A stretch of 64,000 nucleotides of DNA from assembly GCA_046349975.1 (NCBI GenBank), contig JAXMBH010000015.1:55250-119249 (forward strand). The letters run 5' to 3'. The position numbers were made by a program, and so were the translations under genes. How positions within the stretch are numbered: position 1 is the first letter of the stretch; the number at the start of each line of letters is the position of its first letter. The notes beneath the pieces were generated by a model. It worked only from the letters and a program-made list of their open reading frames with translations, searched no databases and was not told the origin of the DNA. Source of the DNA: JABDGM01 sp046349975. GTDB taxonomy: Bacteria > Planctomycetota > Planctomycetia > Pirellulales > Lacipirellulaceae. Positions 53,762 through 64,000 of the stretch are shown here, one piece after another.

Positions 53762-54847
53762 ATGTCTTTCCACTTCACAACCCAGAATCCTCGCGCCCAC
53801 GCCAAGGGCAACACCATTCGCACTCTCCTGTTTGTTATCGTTGGCGGTCTAACGGCACTTGTCTCGCCCAACACCGCTTTTGCCCGGCTCGGCTCGTTCA
53901 ACAGCAACGACGGCTATCAGCTCGTGCTTGCCGGCCCACCGAATTACAACTGGGCCGATGTCACCTATTACAACGCCGGCGCCTATGGCGTGAACGCCGG
54001 CGGCGGCCCCGGCCCCACGATGATCAGCCCCGACTCGGGCAAGTGGAAACTCATCAGCCAGGTCGGCGGCTTCTTCGGTTCCTCCGCGGCCCGCAGCTCG
54101 ACGGTCGGTTCGGCCCCGCCTTACCCGACCGTCAACCCCGGCAACACGATTCCCGCGTACCTCGTCGGCGGCCACTTCCCCGGCCACAATCAAAACACCG
54201 ACGGCCAGAACCTCGCGTTCCGCAACGACACGCCGCCCGGCACCGGCCCCGCTGTTTACGATTACTACCTCGATCAGTACGACCTTGGCTCGACGCCGTC
54301 GCTCATCACCTCCGGCAACATCAAGACCGACTTCTATTTTCTGCCCAGCGTCGGCGGACAGTTCAGCGGTGGGCTCCCGCCCGATAAGTTCACGCTTTCG
54401 TTCGTCGACACCTCCGGCAACATCGGCCTGCAATGGGGCTACGCCATGGATAACCAGGTCACCTGGCGCACGAATCCCAGCGGCCCCTGGAACTACACCG
54501 GCATCATTGCGGCCCAGCAAAATCCCAACGGCAACCCGCAGTGGGACGGCGTGAGCATCGACATCAACCTCACGAACGACACGTTCCAATTCGATTACTA
54601 CACGGCCGCCACCAACACGTGGTCGACCGTCGTGCCCGCCGGCACACCGCTCAATGCCCCGGGCATGCAAGACTTCACCCGGCTCCGCTGGCGCATGGAA
54701 GACAACGTCAGCGGCTACTTCTTCGGCAAGAACTACTTTGACGATTTCTCATTCAAGGCGCCGACCGTGCCCGAGCCGAGCACGATCGCCCTAGTCGGTT
54801 TGGCGGTGGCCTTCGTCGGCAATCGCCGACGCCAGCGGCAGAGCTGA
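53762..54847 (+). CDS. PEP-CTERM sorting-domain protein
   Basis: 361 residues. After a signal peptide (TIRTLLFVIVGGLTALVSPN) comes a beta-rich extracellular region with many Gly, Asn and Thr residues. The C-terminal tail is VPEPSTIALVGLAVAFVG followed by the basic RRRQRQ stretch: the Pro-Glu-Pro motif, hydrophobic helix and Arg cluster recognised by exosortase. ATG 53762 gives MSFHFTTQNPRAH. Surface-displayed or exopolysaccharide-linked; the specific role is unknown. No exosortase is in the window. Confidence 0.9.
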   Translation: MSFHFTTQNPRAHAKGNTIRTLLFVIVGGLTALVSPNTAFARLGSFNSNDGYQLVLAGPPNYNWADVTYYNAGAYGVNAGGGPGPTMISPDSGKWKLISQVGGFFGSSAARSSTVGSAPPYPTVNPGNTIPAYLVGGHFPGHNQNTDGQNLAFRNDTPPGTGPAVYDYYLDQYDLGSTPSLITSGNIKTDFYFLPSVGGQFSGGLPPDKFTLSFVDTSGNIGLQWGYAMDNQVTWRTNPSGPWNYTGIIAAQQNPNGNPQWDGVSIDINLTNDTFQFDYYTAATNTWSTVVPAGTPLNAPGMQDFTRLRWRMEDNVSGYFFGKNYFDDFSFKAPTVPEPSTIALVGLAVAFVGNRRRQRQS

Positions 54848-55081
54848 ATTTGCAGTGTGTGGTTGGAGTGGATCGCTTCGCCGGCTCCGGCGCCTCGCGC
54901 GCCGGAGCCGGCTGCGTTTTGACGTTGCTCACCAACCGCACTCGCAGAGGGGCTGAGTACAGGGAGCAATTCCGCTGCGACCTCGGCGCGAGCTAGAAAG
55001 CCGGTACTCGGGACTCTGATATAATTGTCCTCGCGCGAACCAATATCGCGAAGTTGGCGATCACACGGCAGCAGTAATCCA

Positions 55082-55588
55082 ATGTACGTTCCGATGCAGC
55101 GCAATTGGCGTAGATACCTGTACCTGGCTGTGCTCTCGATAATAGGCATTTGCTTCGTGCTGTTTGCCGGGCTCGCTGTCCTTAGTCTTCTCGCATTTTC
55201 TACAAACGGTTCTCGCGGCCCGCTGGAAGATCGCACGCAGTGGCCCGAGCCAATACAAAATCTGCTTGCCAAAGCATTTCGTGAGCACATCGATGTCGAG
55301 CCCGTGGCGATGTACCGTACGGTCGATTTCACTGAAAAAGTGTATTGCTGGCGAATGAAATCGTCGCCTGAATTGATCGATCTGATGACCCGTGAGTGGA
55401 AACTAAAGCCCGGCACACCGGCAGAAGTAGAGAATTTCTGGGGGGAATGGCCGCATGGTTGGGAGAATGGCGCCAAACAGAATGGCCAACGACTTCTGGG
55501 AAACTACGCCAAACCATCCGACAACTTCATCGTGATCGCCAGCGATTCCCAGCCCGTCGTCTACGGCTATTATTACTTCAACTTTTGA
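55082..55588 (+). CDS. Membrane-anchored hypothetical protein
   Basis: 168 residues from ATG 55082. A basic N-terminus and one anchor (YLAVLSIIGICFVLFAGLAV) are followed by an exterior domain with HIDVEPVAMYRTVDFTEKVY and FIVIASDSQPVVYGYYYFNF. A TATAAT at 55020-55025 may be its promoter -10. No family recognised. Confidence 0.6.
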   Translation: MYVPMQRNWRRYLYLAVLSIIGICFVLFAGLAVLSLLAFSTNGSRGPLEDRTQWPEPIQNLLAKAFREHIDVEPVAMYRTVDFTEKVYCWRMKSSPELIDLMTREWKLKPGTPAEVENFWGEWPHGWENGAKQNGQRLLGNYAKPSDNFIVIASDSQPVVYGYYYFNF

Positions 55589-55614
55589 CTTCGTCCCCTC
55601 ATAGGAGCCCGCCA

Positions 55615-56036
55615 TGGCCGGTCTCGCCACCAAACCCGCCGGCGCCACCGCCAGACGTGAAGGCCGCGCCACGAGTGCCGACGGCAAAATCAACGTGTAG
55701 ATTTCTCCGCCCGGCTCAAACGGCCCTGGCACGAATCCAGAGCAACTATTCGCCGCCGGCTATTCCGCCTGCTTCGGCGGCGCGATCGGCGCGGCCGCCA
55801 GCCTGGCGAAAATTCAGCTGAAGATGGCCGACATCAAGTGACCACCACCGTCCGTCTGCACAAAGACGACGACGGTTTCCACATCGACGCTTCTCTCAAC
55901 GCCGAACTCCCCCACCGTCACGCAAGAGCAGGCTGACGAGCTCGTCGCCAAAGCGCACACCGTCTGCCCGTATTCAAAGGCCACACGCGGCAACATCGAA
56001 GTGACGCTGCTGGCCAATGGTGAGCCAGTTGAATGA
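55615..56036 (+). pseudogene. ohr: Organic hydroperoxide resistance protein (OsmC/Ohr), decayed
   Basis: Joined fragments give a near-complete Ohr: ATSADGKINV, stop, ISPPGSNGPGTNPEQLFAAG then YSACFGGA (peroxidatic Cys), then TTTVRLHKDDDGFHIDASLN, TVTQEQADELVAKAH and TVCPYSKATRGNIEV (resolving Cys). Three lesions are needed to explain the frames: TAG after GKINV (where Ohr has Lys, AAG), a missing base at AAGTGACC near 55838-55841, and an extra C in the CCCC run near 55909-55912. Three independent lesions make real decay more likely than error. The reductant partners are not nearby. Confidence 0.85.
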
Positions 56037-56103
56037 AGAACGTGATAACCTCAGACTCAACAATATCGTTCACGGGCGGTTGTTGAGCTTTCGGTTGCTC
56101 GGC

Positions 56104-56424
56104 TCAATGTGATTGAGTTGTAAACTGCGTTAATACGACATCGCCGCCGGGCATGTGCGCGATCACCTCAAGCTGGCCGCCGAGAGACACCACGATTCGC
56201 TCCAAGGTGCCGATCTGCATATCCGACTGTTTTTCCATCTTGGATAAGCAGGGCTGAGAAACACCAAGTTCGTTGGCGAGTTCCTGCTGCGTTTGGCCAG
56301 CGGCCTCGCGCAACTCCGACAGCAGCATTTCCTTCTGCATCTCGCTCAGCCGAGCCTTGGCGCGATCGCGCTGCATCGGAGTCATCTTGTCTCGCAGCAT
56401 TTGGAATTTACGGTGCCCGGCCAT
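56104..56424 (-). CDS. HigA-like XRE-family antitoxin
   Basis: 106 residues from ATG 56424. A helical N-terminal region precedes a helix-turn-helix domain: REAAGQTQQELANELGVSQP, then CLSKMEKQSDMQIGTLERIV. The gene follows the toxin on the same strand, sharing one base with its stop codon. It is expected to neutralise the toxin and repress the pair. Confidence 0.88.
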   Translation of the reverse strand: MAGHRKFQMLRDKMTPMQRDRAKARLSEMQKEMLLSELREAAGQTQQELANELGVSQPCLSKMEKQSDMQIGTLERIVVSLGGQLEVIAHMPGGDVVLTQFTTQSH

Positions 56425-56783
56425 CAAATGAGCCCTTCCTTTGCGATCTCGTTCAAGTATTCGTCATATAGACTGTCTGCGATCGGCACCATTCGTTCGT
56501 AGAACCGATTGTCGCCGGTCTTGTCGCCGCCAATTAACAATATCGCGCTGCGGCGGGGATCAAATGCAAAAAATGTTCTCAACGGCCTTCCGACCGATTG
56601 CGTTCTCAGCTCCTTCATGTTGCTGTGTCGCGACCCCTTGATCGTATCGACGTGCGGCCGCCCCAGCCGCGGCCCGTGAAGCTCAACCAGTTCGACGCTC
56701 GCACTTATGTCGGCCTGCTCCGCTTCACTCAGGCTGACCCACCATTGCGCGAACTCATCGGTATATTCGACATTCCATATCAC
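56424..56783 (-). CDS. HigB/RelE-like toxin (Gp49 family)
   Basis: 119 residues starting GTG 56783. Typical motifs are WNVEYTDEFAQWWVSLSEAE, then LGRPHVDTIKGSRHSNMKEL and RTFFAFDPRRSAILLIGGDK. A ribosome-dependent mRNA interferase by family. It precedes the antitoxin, the HigBA order. Intact, unlike the ParE and PIN toxins in this window. Confidence 0.88.
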   Translation of the reverse strand: MIWNVEYTDEFAQWWVSLSEAEQADISASVELVELHGPRLGRPHVDTIKGSRHSNMKELRTQSVGRPLRTFFAFDPRRSAILLIGGDKTGDNRFYERMVPIADSLYDEYLNEIAKEGLI

Positions 56784-56788
56784 AACAA

Positions 56789-56806
56789 TATAACCTATAA
56801 GTTATA
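56789..56806 (-). promoter_or_regulatory. Palindromic operator-like site of the HigBA pair
   Basis: TATAAC (56789-56794) and GTTATA (56801-56806) flank CTATAA, 5 bp upstream of the toxin GTG. A/T-rich and suitable both as -10 region and as an XRE-antitoxin operator. Confidence 0.4.
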
Positions 56807-56918
56807 ATGTCAAATCATGTTTGCGGCGCATCGAATCGTTGTACCGCCAAACCAGCCGCGGGCGTTGGCCTGCGCCTTCGAAACCGCTGCCACACTACCA
56901 ACGATACATTCGGAGAAT

Positions 56919-57127
56919 ATGACAAAAGCCCTTCAAGAGCGATCGAACGATTGAAAGAAGTTCGCCAGGACGCTCTCGCCGCTTTCTTGCTGCATGAACT
57001 GGAAGAAGACGAGCGGTGGTCGAGTTCCACTGCGCCTCACTCGGAGAAGCTTCGCGGATTCGTCCAGGACGTATTGGATGCGAATCGACGCCGCGAGTGC
57101 CCGCCACTGGATCTCGACCAGCCATGA
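56919..57127 (+). pseudogene. Orphan antitoxin-like protein with a frameshift
   Basis: ATG 56919 begins MTKALQE and then fails. Adding one G to GAG at 56937-56939 gives AIERLKEVRQDALAAFLLHE, then LEEDERWSSSTAPHSEKLRG and FVQDVLDANRRRECPPLDL, a known antitoxin-like pattern. The in-frame ATG at 56807 is an alternative start but gives an unsupported N-terminus. No toxin gene follows. Confidence 0.55.
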
Positions 57128-57194
57128 ACTCACGTCTCAGCGCGCCGAATACGATCAACTAATCGCAAGCCTCTAAGCACCGCCGCAGCCGTCG

Positions 57195-58475
57195 CTACTT
57201 CCGCACATCAAAACAGTTGATGACATCCCCTTCACGCACGTAGAGCTTGCCATCCAGAATCACCGGGTGCGCCCAGCTCGGCCGCTCGCCGCTGCCCGGC
57301 AGCGTGAAATGGCTGACTTCCTGGAACGACTCGGGCGACGCCTTCACGAGCGACATCGTGCCATCGGCGTAGTTGACGTACAAATGGTCGTCCGCCGCCA
57401 CCGTTGAGGCCGAGTCCTTCCCCGCGCCGCGAGACTTCCATTTCACTTCGCCCGTCATCAAATCGGCACACCATAGAATGCCGCGGTCTTCCGAATCGCC
57501 GTAGAGATAATCGCCGACTAACACGACGCCGCCGTGCTTGTCGCTGAGCTCCGGCTTGAGCGGATACACGACTTCCATCGCCACTGCGCCGTCCGCACCC
57601 GGCACTTGCTTCAGGAGTGCTCCGCCGCGGCCATAGCCGGCGACGAAGAACACCAGGTCGCCGCGCACCACCGGCGTCGGAATCACGGCCACCGTCTTGT
57701 CGATATCGAACGTCCACAGCAGCTTGCCGTCGTTCGCACGTACGCCCATGGCGCCGCTGCCGGTCGATTGCACGTACACCCGCGTGCCGCCGACCGTCGT
57801 AATCACGATCGACGCATGCCCCGCCCCGCGGTCTTCCGGCCGCGAGCACGACCACTTCATCTCGCCAGTCGCCTTATCGAGCGCGACCATCGTGTTTTTC
57901 GGGCCGCCGGGCGTGCATATGAGCTTGTCGCCGTCGATCGTCACCGACTCGCTATATCCCCAGCCATCGGCCTTCGTGCCTTCGAAATCCTTCTTCAAAT
58001 CTTTGCGCCACAGCTCCTCGCCGCCGCTCGTCTTGCAGCACACGAGTACGCCGTGCGGTGTGAGCACATATACACGGTTGCCGTCGACCGTCGGCGTGCT
58101 GCGCGAGCTTTGCCAATTCGGCTGGCCCTCATTCCACGCTTCGCCAACTTTCGTTTTCCAGAGCTGCTTGCCATTCTTGCGGCTAAAACAGGTGAGATAC
58201 TCGTCTTTGTCGTTGGCCGTCGAAGGCGCATCGCCGAGCGTATAAACTCGTTCGCCGACGATCGCCAAACTCGAATAACCGCGGCCCGCCCCCTCCGCTT
58301 TCCACACAAGCTTCGGCCCATCTTCCGGCCATTCGGTGAGCAGCCCCTTATCTGGCGCGACCGCCGACCGCTGCGGCCCCCGAAACGTCGGCCAACTATC
58401 GGCCCCACGCGCCACCACGGCCAGCACTGCAACGACCCCGAACGACACGACACACGCCAACCCACGACTATTCAT
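57195..58475 (-). CDS. Secreted PQQ-like beta-propeller protein
   Basis: 426 residues with a signal peptide (CVVSFGVVAVLAVVARGADS). WPTFRGPQRSAV is the planctomycete start of these proteins, followed by repeated PQQ-type blades (GKQLWKTKVG, GEELWRKDL, GEMKWSCSRP, GKLLWTFDIDK, GEVKWKSRGAG). No PQQ-ligand set is evident, so it is probably a non-catalytic propeller. Family members are abundant in planctomycetes and often adjoin sulfatases or hydrolases. Confidence 0.88.
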   Translation of the reverse strand: MNSRGLACVVSFGVVAVLAVVARGADSWPTFRGPQRSAVAPDKGLLTEWPEDGPKLVWKAEGAGRGYSSLAIVGERVYTLGDAPSTANDKDEYLTCFSRKNGKQLWKTKVGEAWNEGQPNWQSSRSTPTVDGNRVYVLTPHGVLVCCKTSGGEELWRKDLKKDFEGTKADGWGYSESVTIDGDKLICTPGGPKNTMVALDKATGEMKWSCSRPEDRGAGHASIVITTVGGTRVYVQSTGSGAMGVRANDGKLLWTFDIDKTVAVIPTPVVRGDLVFFVAGYGRGGALLKQVPGADGAVAMEVVYPLKPELSDKHGGVVLVGDYLYGDSEDRGILWCADLMTGEVKWKSRGAGKDSASTVAADDHLYVNYADGTMSLVKASPESFQEVSHFTLPGSGERPSWAHPVILDGKLYVREGDVINCFDVRK

Positions 58476-59266
58476 TCAAATGCTCCAGTTATTCTGGCGA
58501 TCTAGGTTCAATGGACGCGAAGTCCTTTAAAGATAAGCCCGCTTCCGGAACGAGGCAACTGAGTGAAACGAGCGCAAATTTGCGCAGCGGCCATCCAGCC
58601 GCTCGGCAACTTGTTTCGTGACCCAAAACCGTCAACCACACCGCTATGGCCAACTGTGGCTGCCGGCGTCGCGAAGCGAGCGGCACGAGTAACCAAGCAA
58701 GATATTTGGCGATTTAGGAGTGACACGCAAACGCATCACATTCGCATCACATTCCCCTCATATTCAATTCGCTCCGCGCTCCTCATTCGTCGTCCCTACC
58801 CACCACTGGCCACATTTCTTGCTTGCATTTTTCAGCCTTTTTGATATAGTGTTCATCTGTTTACATTTCACAAAACTCCGCCCCCACGTTTCGCCAGCAG
58901 CATGTGCCCGCTCCGTGTAGCAATGCACTCGACTGGCTGCACACTCACTGCAATCGGTCATGAACGACGACCGAAAACCCATCGATGCGAATTTTGCAAC
59001 ACGCCCGCTGAGTAAATTCACGGGCGTGCACCAGTCTCACACGCTAAGTTACCACCAATGCCCTACCTGGAAGTCACAGGCCGCCAACAGCTTACGCAAA
59101 CACCGCGTCGCGCAACCACATTAAGAACGACGCCCCGGCAATTCGGAGTTTTGCAATAAAAAATGTGTTTGCACATAAGTGTCAAAATTCAAGCACCGCC
59201 GCGCTCCAGCGCGCGTCTTGCCGACCAAAGATTCATCATGCGAAGATGAACCCCCGCCTATCCCTC
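58476..59266 (+). other. AT-richer gap with one inverted repeat
   Basis: About 790 bp between genes. From about 58720 to 59160 the GC content drops visibly below that of neighbours, with no supported frame. CACGCCCG (59000-59007) and CGGGCGTG (59021-59028) form an 8-bp stem with a 13-nt loop. Could be a relic of lost genes or a regulatory region. Confidence 0.45.
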
Positions 59267-59329
59267 TGACGCCCGACACCCGACACCCGACACCCGACAC
59301 CCGACACCTGACACCCGACACCTGACACC
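59267..59329 (+). repeat. Nine tandem GACACC heptamers
   Basis: TGACGCC, then five CGACACC, then TGACACC, CGACACC and TGACACC, nine perfect or near-perfect 7-bp units. The run ends 13 bp before the aldo/keto reductase ATG and occupies the position where its ribosome-binding site should be. Same family as 2995-3069. Confidence 0.9.
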
Positions 59330-59342
59330 AGCCCACCTCCCA

Positions 59343-60338
59343 ATGAACCACCGTCACCTCGGCCAAAGCGGCCTCGTCGTTAGCGAAATCTCCTACGGCA
59401 ATTGGATCACGCACGCCTCGCAAATTGAAAAGGATGCCGCCCTCGCCTGCGTCCGTGCGGCCCTCGACGAAGGCATCACCACGTTCGACACCGCCGACAT
59501 CTACGCCAAAACCAAGGCCGAGGAAGTCCTCGGCGAAGCGCTCGCCGGCGAGCGACGGCAGGGCCTCGAAATCTTCACCAAGGTCTACTGGCCGACCGGC
59601 CCCGGCATGAACGACCGCGGACTCTCCCGCAAACATATTATGGAGGCAATCGACGGTAGCCTCCGCCGGCTGCGGACCGACTACGTCGACCTCTACCAGG
59701 CCCACCGCTTCGACTTCGAAACGCCGCTCGAAGAAACCATGGTCGCCTTCGCCGATATCGTGCGCGCCGGCAAGGCCCTCTACATCGGCGTCTCCGAATG
59801 GACGGCCGCGCAAATCAATCAGGCGGCCGTGCTCGCCCACGAACTCAACGTTCCCTTCGTCAGCAATCAACCGCAGTACTCGATGCTGTGGCGCGTGATC
59901 GAAGCCGAAGTCATTCCTGCCTGCACACAGCTCGGCATGGGGCAAATCGTGTGGTCGCCCATGGCCCAAGGCGTACTCAGCGGCAAATACCTGCCCGGCC
60001 AACCGCCGCCGCCGGGCAGTCGCGCGACGAGCGAAGCCGGCGCCCAGTTCATTTCCCGCTTCATGAACGACGACGTCCTCACCCGCGTACAACAACTCCG
60101 GCCCATTGCCCAAGAAGCCGGCCTCACCATGCCGCAGCTCGCCGTCGCCTGGGTGCTGCAGAACCCGAACATCTCGTCGGCCATCGTGGGTGCAACCAGG
60201 CCCGAACAAGTCCACGACAACGTGAAAGCCAGTGGCGTCAAACTCGACGCCACGACCATGAAACGAATCGACGAAGCGCTCGGCCCAGTCGTCGAACGCG
60301 ATCCCCAGAAAACTGCCAGCCCACCCAAGCGACCATAG
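59343..60338 (+). CDS. Aldo/keto reductase (KCNAB-like)
   Basis: 331 residues. Catalytic Asp/Tyr in TFDTADIYAKTKAEEVLG, Lys in EIFTKVYWP, His in LYQAHRFDFE; cofactor region SSAIVGATRPEQVHDN. Resembles the voltage-gated potassium channel beta-subunit-like group of bacterial reductases. ATG 59343 (MNHRHLGQSGLVVSEISYG) is canonical. The heptamer repeat lies directly upstream. Confidence 0.93.
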   Translation: MNHRHLGQSGLVVSEISYGNWITHASQIEKDAALACVRAALDEGITTFDTADIYAKTKAEEVLGEALAGERRQGLEIFTKVYWPTGPGMNDRGLSRKHIMEAIDGSLRRLRTDYVDLYQAHRFDFETPLEETMVAFADIVRAGKALYIGVSEWTAAQINQAAVLAHELNVPFVSNQPQYSMLWRVIEAEVIPACTQLGMGQIVWSPMAQGVLSGKYLPGQPPPPGSRATSEAGAQFISRFMNDDVLTRVQQLRPIAQEAGLTMPQLAVAWVLQNPNISSAIVGATRPEQVHDNVKASGVKLDATTMKRIDEALGPVVERDPQKTASPPKRP

Positions 60339-60515
60339 AGGCAAGTATGGCTCTCAACAGTCAATCGACTGTCGAGCCGCTGTTGGCTTACACACTCATC
60401 ATGCCCACCGCCACGCGGAAGTTCCGCCGGCCACGGATCGTGCGGACGATTGGCTGGACAGTCGCTTCGGACCGCGAGCGCGACGTGGTGGCCAACACCC
60501 GCCCCCATTCCCCGC

Positions 60516-60534
60516 CCCTCCGCCAGGCGGAGGG
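60516..60534 (+). repeat. GC-rich palindrome near katG end
   Basis: CCCTCCGCC and GGCGGAGGG flank a single A. It lies 32 bp past the katG stop codon on the minus strand and may help end that transcript; no T tract. Similar in style to the palindrome at 842-862. Confidence 0.55.
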
Positions 60535-60565
60535 AACCAAGCCGATTCCTATGACGTCTGTCGCA

Positions 60566-62818
<2,253 letters not shown>

Positions 62819-63331
62819 AATTCTCTCGGATTCTGTTCGTTCGTGAGGTGGAATATTGGAGGGGCGCTAATTTGTCGCGCGCTGTGGTGGAAAATGTATT
62901 TTATCGATTTTGGGGCGGCGGGCAGAGGGGCCGGAGGGGCGATTGCGGATTTCGGATTGCGGATTGCGGATTTAGTTTTTTGGCGGCGTGGTTTTGCCGC
63001 GAGCTTGGCGCGCGTGGTGGGGAGCCTGTTTGGAAGATGCCGCTGGGGGCCGACGTGTGGCCAGGGGCAGAGCCGCACAAACGCAGTCATTGAACTAGAG
63101 AGTCCCGGAGGGCCAACGTTGAGTCGCCCGTTGCGCAGCCAACTGGATGTCGTTCCTGCCGGGCTAATGCATAAAAGGCCGATGCACCCCGGCGGCCGCC
63201 GCCCCTTTGGGCTGAGAAGTCTCACCAAGCCAAATCCGGCAGTGTCCTACGCGACGACTTGTATAGTCCTCGAAGGAGAGCGAGACGAATTCGGGGTGTG
63301 GCTGCTGTCCGCTATCAAGACCGGCGCGGTG
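62819..63331 (-). other. Gap upstream of katG with ATCCGCAA repeat
   Basis: 513 bp with no supported gene. At about 62940-62972 there is a GATTGCGGATTTCGGATTGC-type tandem repeat of 8-bp units, a dispersed repeat. No OxyR-, PerR- or Fur-like site was recognised with confidence. Confidence 0.45.
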
Positions 63332-63538
63332 CTAGGTCACCGCGCGGCGGGCCGGTTTCTTTTTGGGTTTGGCGGCGGCGCCTTTGAGTTCGTCGAGTTC
63401 GCCCGCCAGGCGCAGATGGAGCGGGCTTTCGCCGCTGAGGCCGTCGAGGAGCGACTCGGCTTTGGTGAGGGTGTCGGCCGTTACGGGTTGGCTGCGGAAT
63501 AGCAGTCGCCAGGCGTTCAAGACATCACGTTCGTCCAC
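63332..63538 (-). CDS. Small hypothetical protein
   Basis: 68 residues: MDERDVLNAWRLLFRSQPVT, a helical LTKAESLLDGL segment, and a Lys/Ala-rich basic tail (KPKKKPARR). It overlaps the preceding desaturase fragment by 14 bp on the same strand. Function unknown. Confidence 0.5.
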   Translation of the reverse strand: MDERDVLNAWRLLFRSQPVTADTLTKAESLLDGLSGESPLHLRLAGELDELKGAAAKPKKKPARRAVT

Positions 63539-64000
63539 GGTGCACCTCGTTGAAAGTAACCATGCGCTGGAGTTGCTCGTCCCAAAGTGTCAGGCGCGCA
63601 CATTTGAGGCTGTCGCGGAGGCCAAGCGTCACTGCTTGGCGAAGCTCAGGCACGGCAGCGTAACAGGGAGCCAAGTTGTAGTTGGGAATGCGGCTTTGCA
63701 GGTAATGGATGTGGCGGAAGCCGATGTTGCCGGTGAACCATTGTAGCACACCTGGGAGGCGGCAGTACGATCTACCATCCAAGGCGACGCGAACGAAATC
63801 CCAGCGATCGTGCGGCTGCCAATAGGCGTGTTCGTATTGATGCTGGACCAGCAACCGCCAGCTGCCTGCGACTTGTGCTGAAACGGCGGGAAGTGCGGTG
63901 TCGCACATTGCCGAGCGTTGGCGCCGGGTGCTGGCGCGCTGATGCGAAGCCGCAGCGGTGTTAGCGGGGTGATCCTGCAAGATAGATCCGTCGGATCGGC
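63525..64000 (-). pseudogene. Fatty-acid desaturase, C-terminal fragment
   Basis: The last 120 residues match the C-terminus of an omega-6/acyl-lipid desaturase: LVQHQYEHAYWQPHDRWDFV, then LQWFTGNIGFRHIHYLQSRI and PNYNLAPCYAAVPELRQA. Upstream (towards higher coordinates) the frame is open to the window edge but does not encode the expected membrane helices or earlier His boxes; the ATG at 63908 would give only the fragment. The HHIHHL box is altered to RHIHYL. Most likely a 5'-truncated, decaying copy, although part could lie beyond the window. Confidence 0.7.

Overview
The window is high-GC bacterial DNA, almost certainly from a planctomycete, probably of the Pirellulales. The marker genes are a DUF1559 prepilin-like protein, a Cys-rich BBP7-type outer-membrane protein, a PEP-CTERM protein, a sulfatase, a PQQ-type beta-propeller, ECF sigma factors with unusual partners, and many small lineage-specific membrane proteins. 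No rRNA, tRNA, cas operon, prophage or transposase gene was seen.

Layout. 1-5.0 kb: a regulatory phosphotransferase chain (EIIA, HPr, enzyme I) followed by RNase E/G. 5.1-8.8 kb: ribosomal protein L21, a HicBA toxin-antitoxin pair and small hypothetical genes. 8.8-16.3 kb: an HD-domain protein, an esterase, a run of small hypothetical genes, a PhyH-type dioxygenase and an aldo/keto reductase. 16.3-23.6 kb: a methyltransferase, the class II B12-dependent ribonucleotide reductase with a promoter and paired NrdR-like boxes, and an ECF sigma/anti-sigma-like pair. 24-34 kb: an M48 protease, an HNH protein, DprA, AroB, an orphan ParA, and several toxin-antitoxin or hydrolase genes with single-base frameshifts. 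33.6-46.6 kb: secreted and envelope proteins (CocE-type hydrolase, BON, BBP7, Tat-exported phosphoesterase, exported methyltransferase, DUF3352-like, HAD phosphatase, sulfatase). 47-58.5 kb: a DUF2306/DUF1559 pair, a second ECF sigma factor with a membrane partner, a queuosine-precursor transporter, an esterase, a VOC protein, a PEP-CTERM gene behind a structured leader, an eroded Ohr gene, a HigBA pair and a PQQ-propeller protein. 59-64 kb: an aldo/keto reductase, KatG and a degraded fatty-acid desaturase fragment.

How the genes work together. EIIA, HPr and EI form a phosphorelay with no EIIB/EIIC in view, so it is probably regulatory. NrdJ looks controlled by NrdR acting just downstream of its own promoter. 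The envelope and secreted set fits a heterotroph degrading sulfated or complex polymers.

Two window-wide themes stand out. Intergenic DNA is full of short-unit or palindromic repeats of several kinds. Seven genes, including RNase E/G, carry apparent single-base indels, often at short G or C runs. That suggests either sequence errors or active decay of accessory genes; the Ohr gene, with three lesions, is the best case for real decay.
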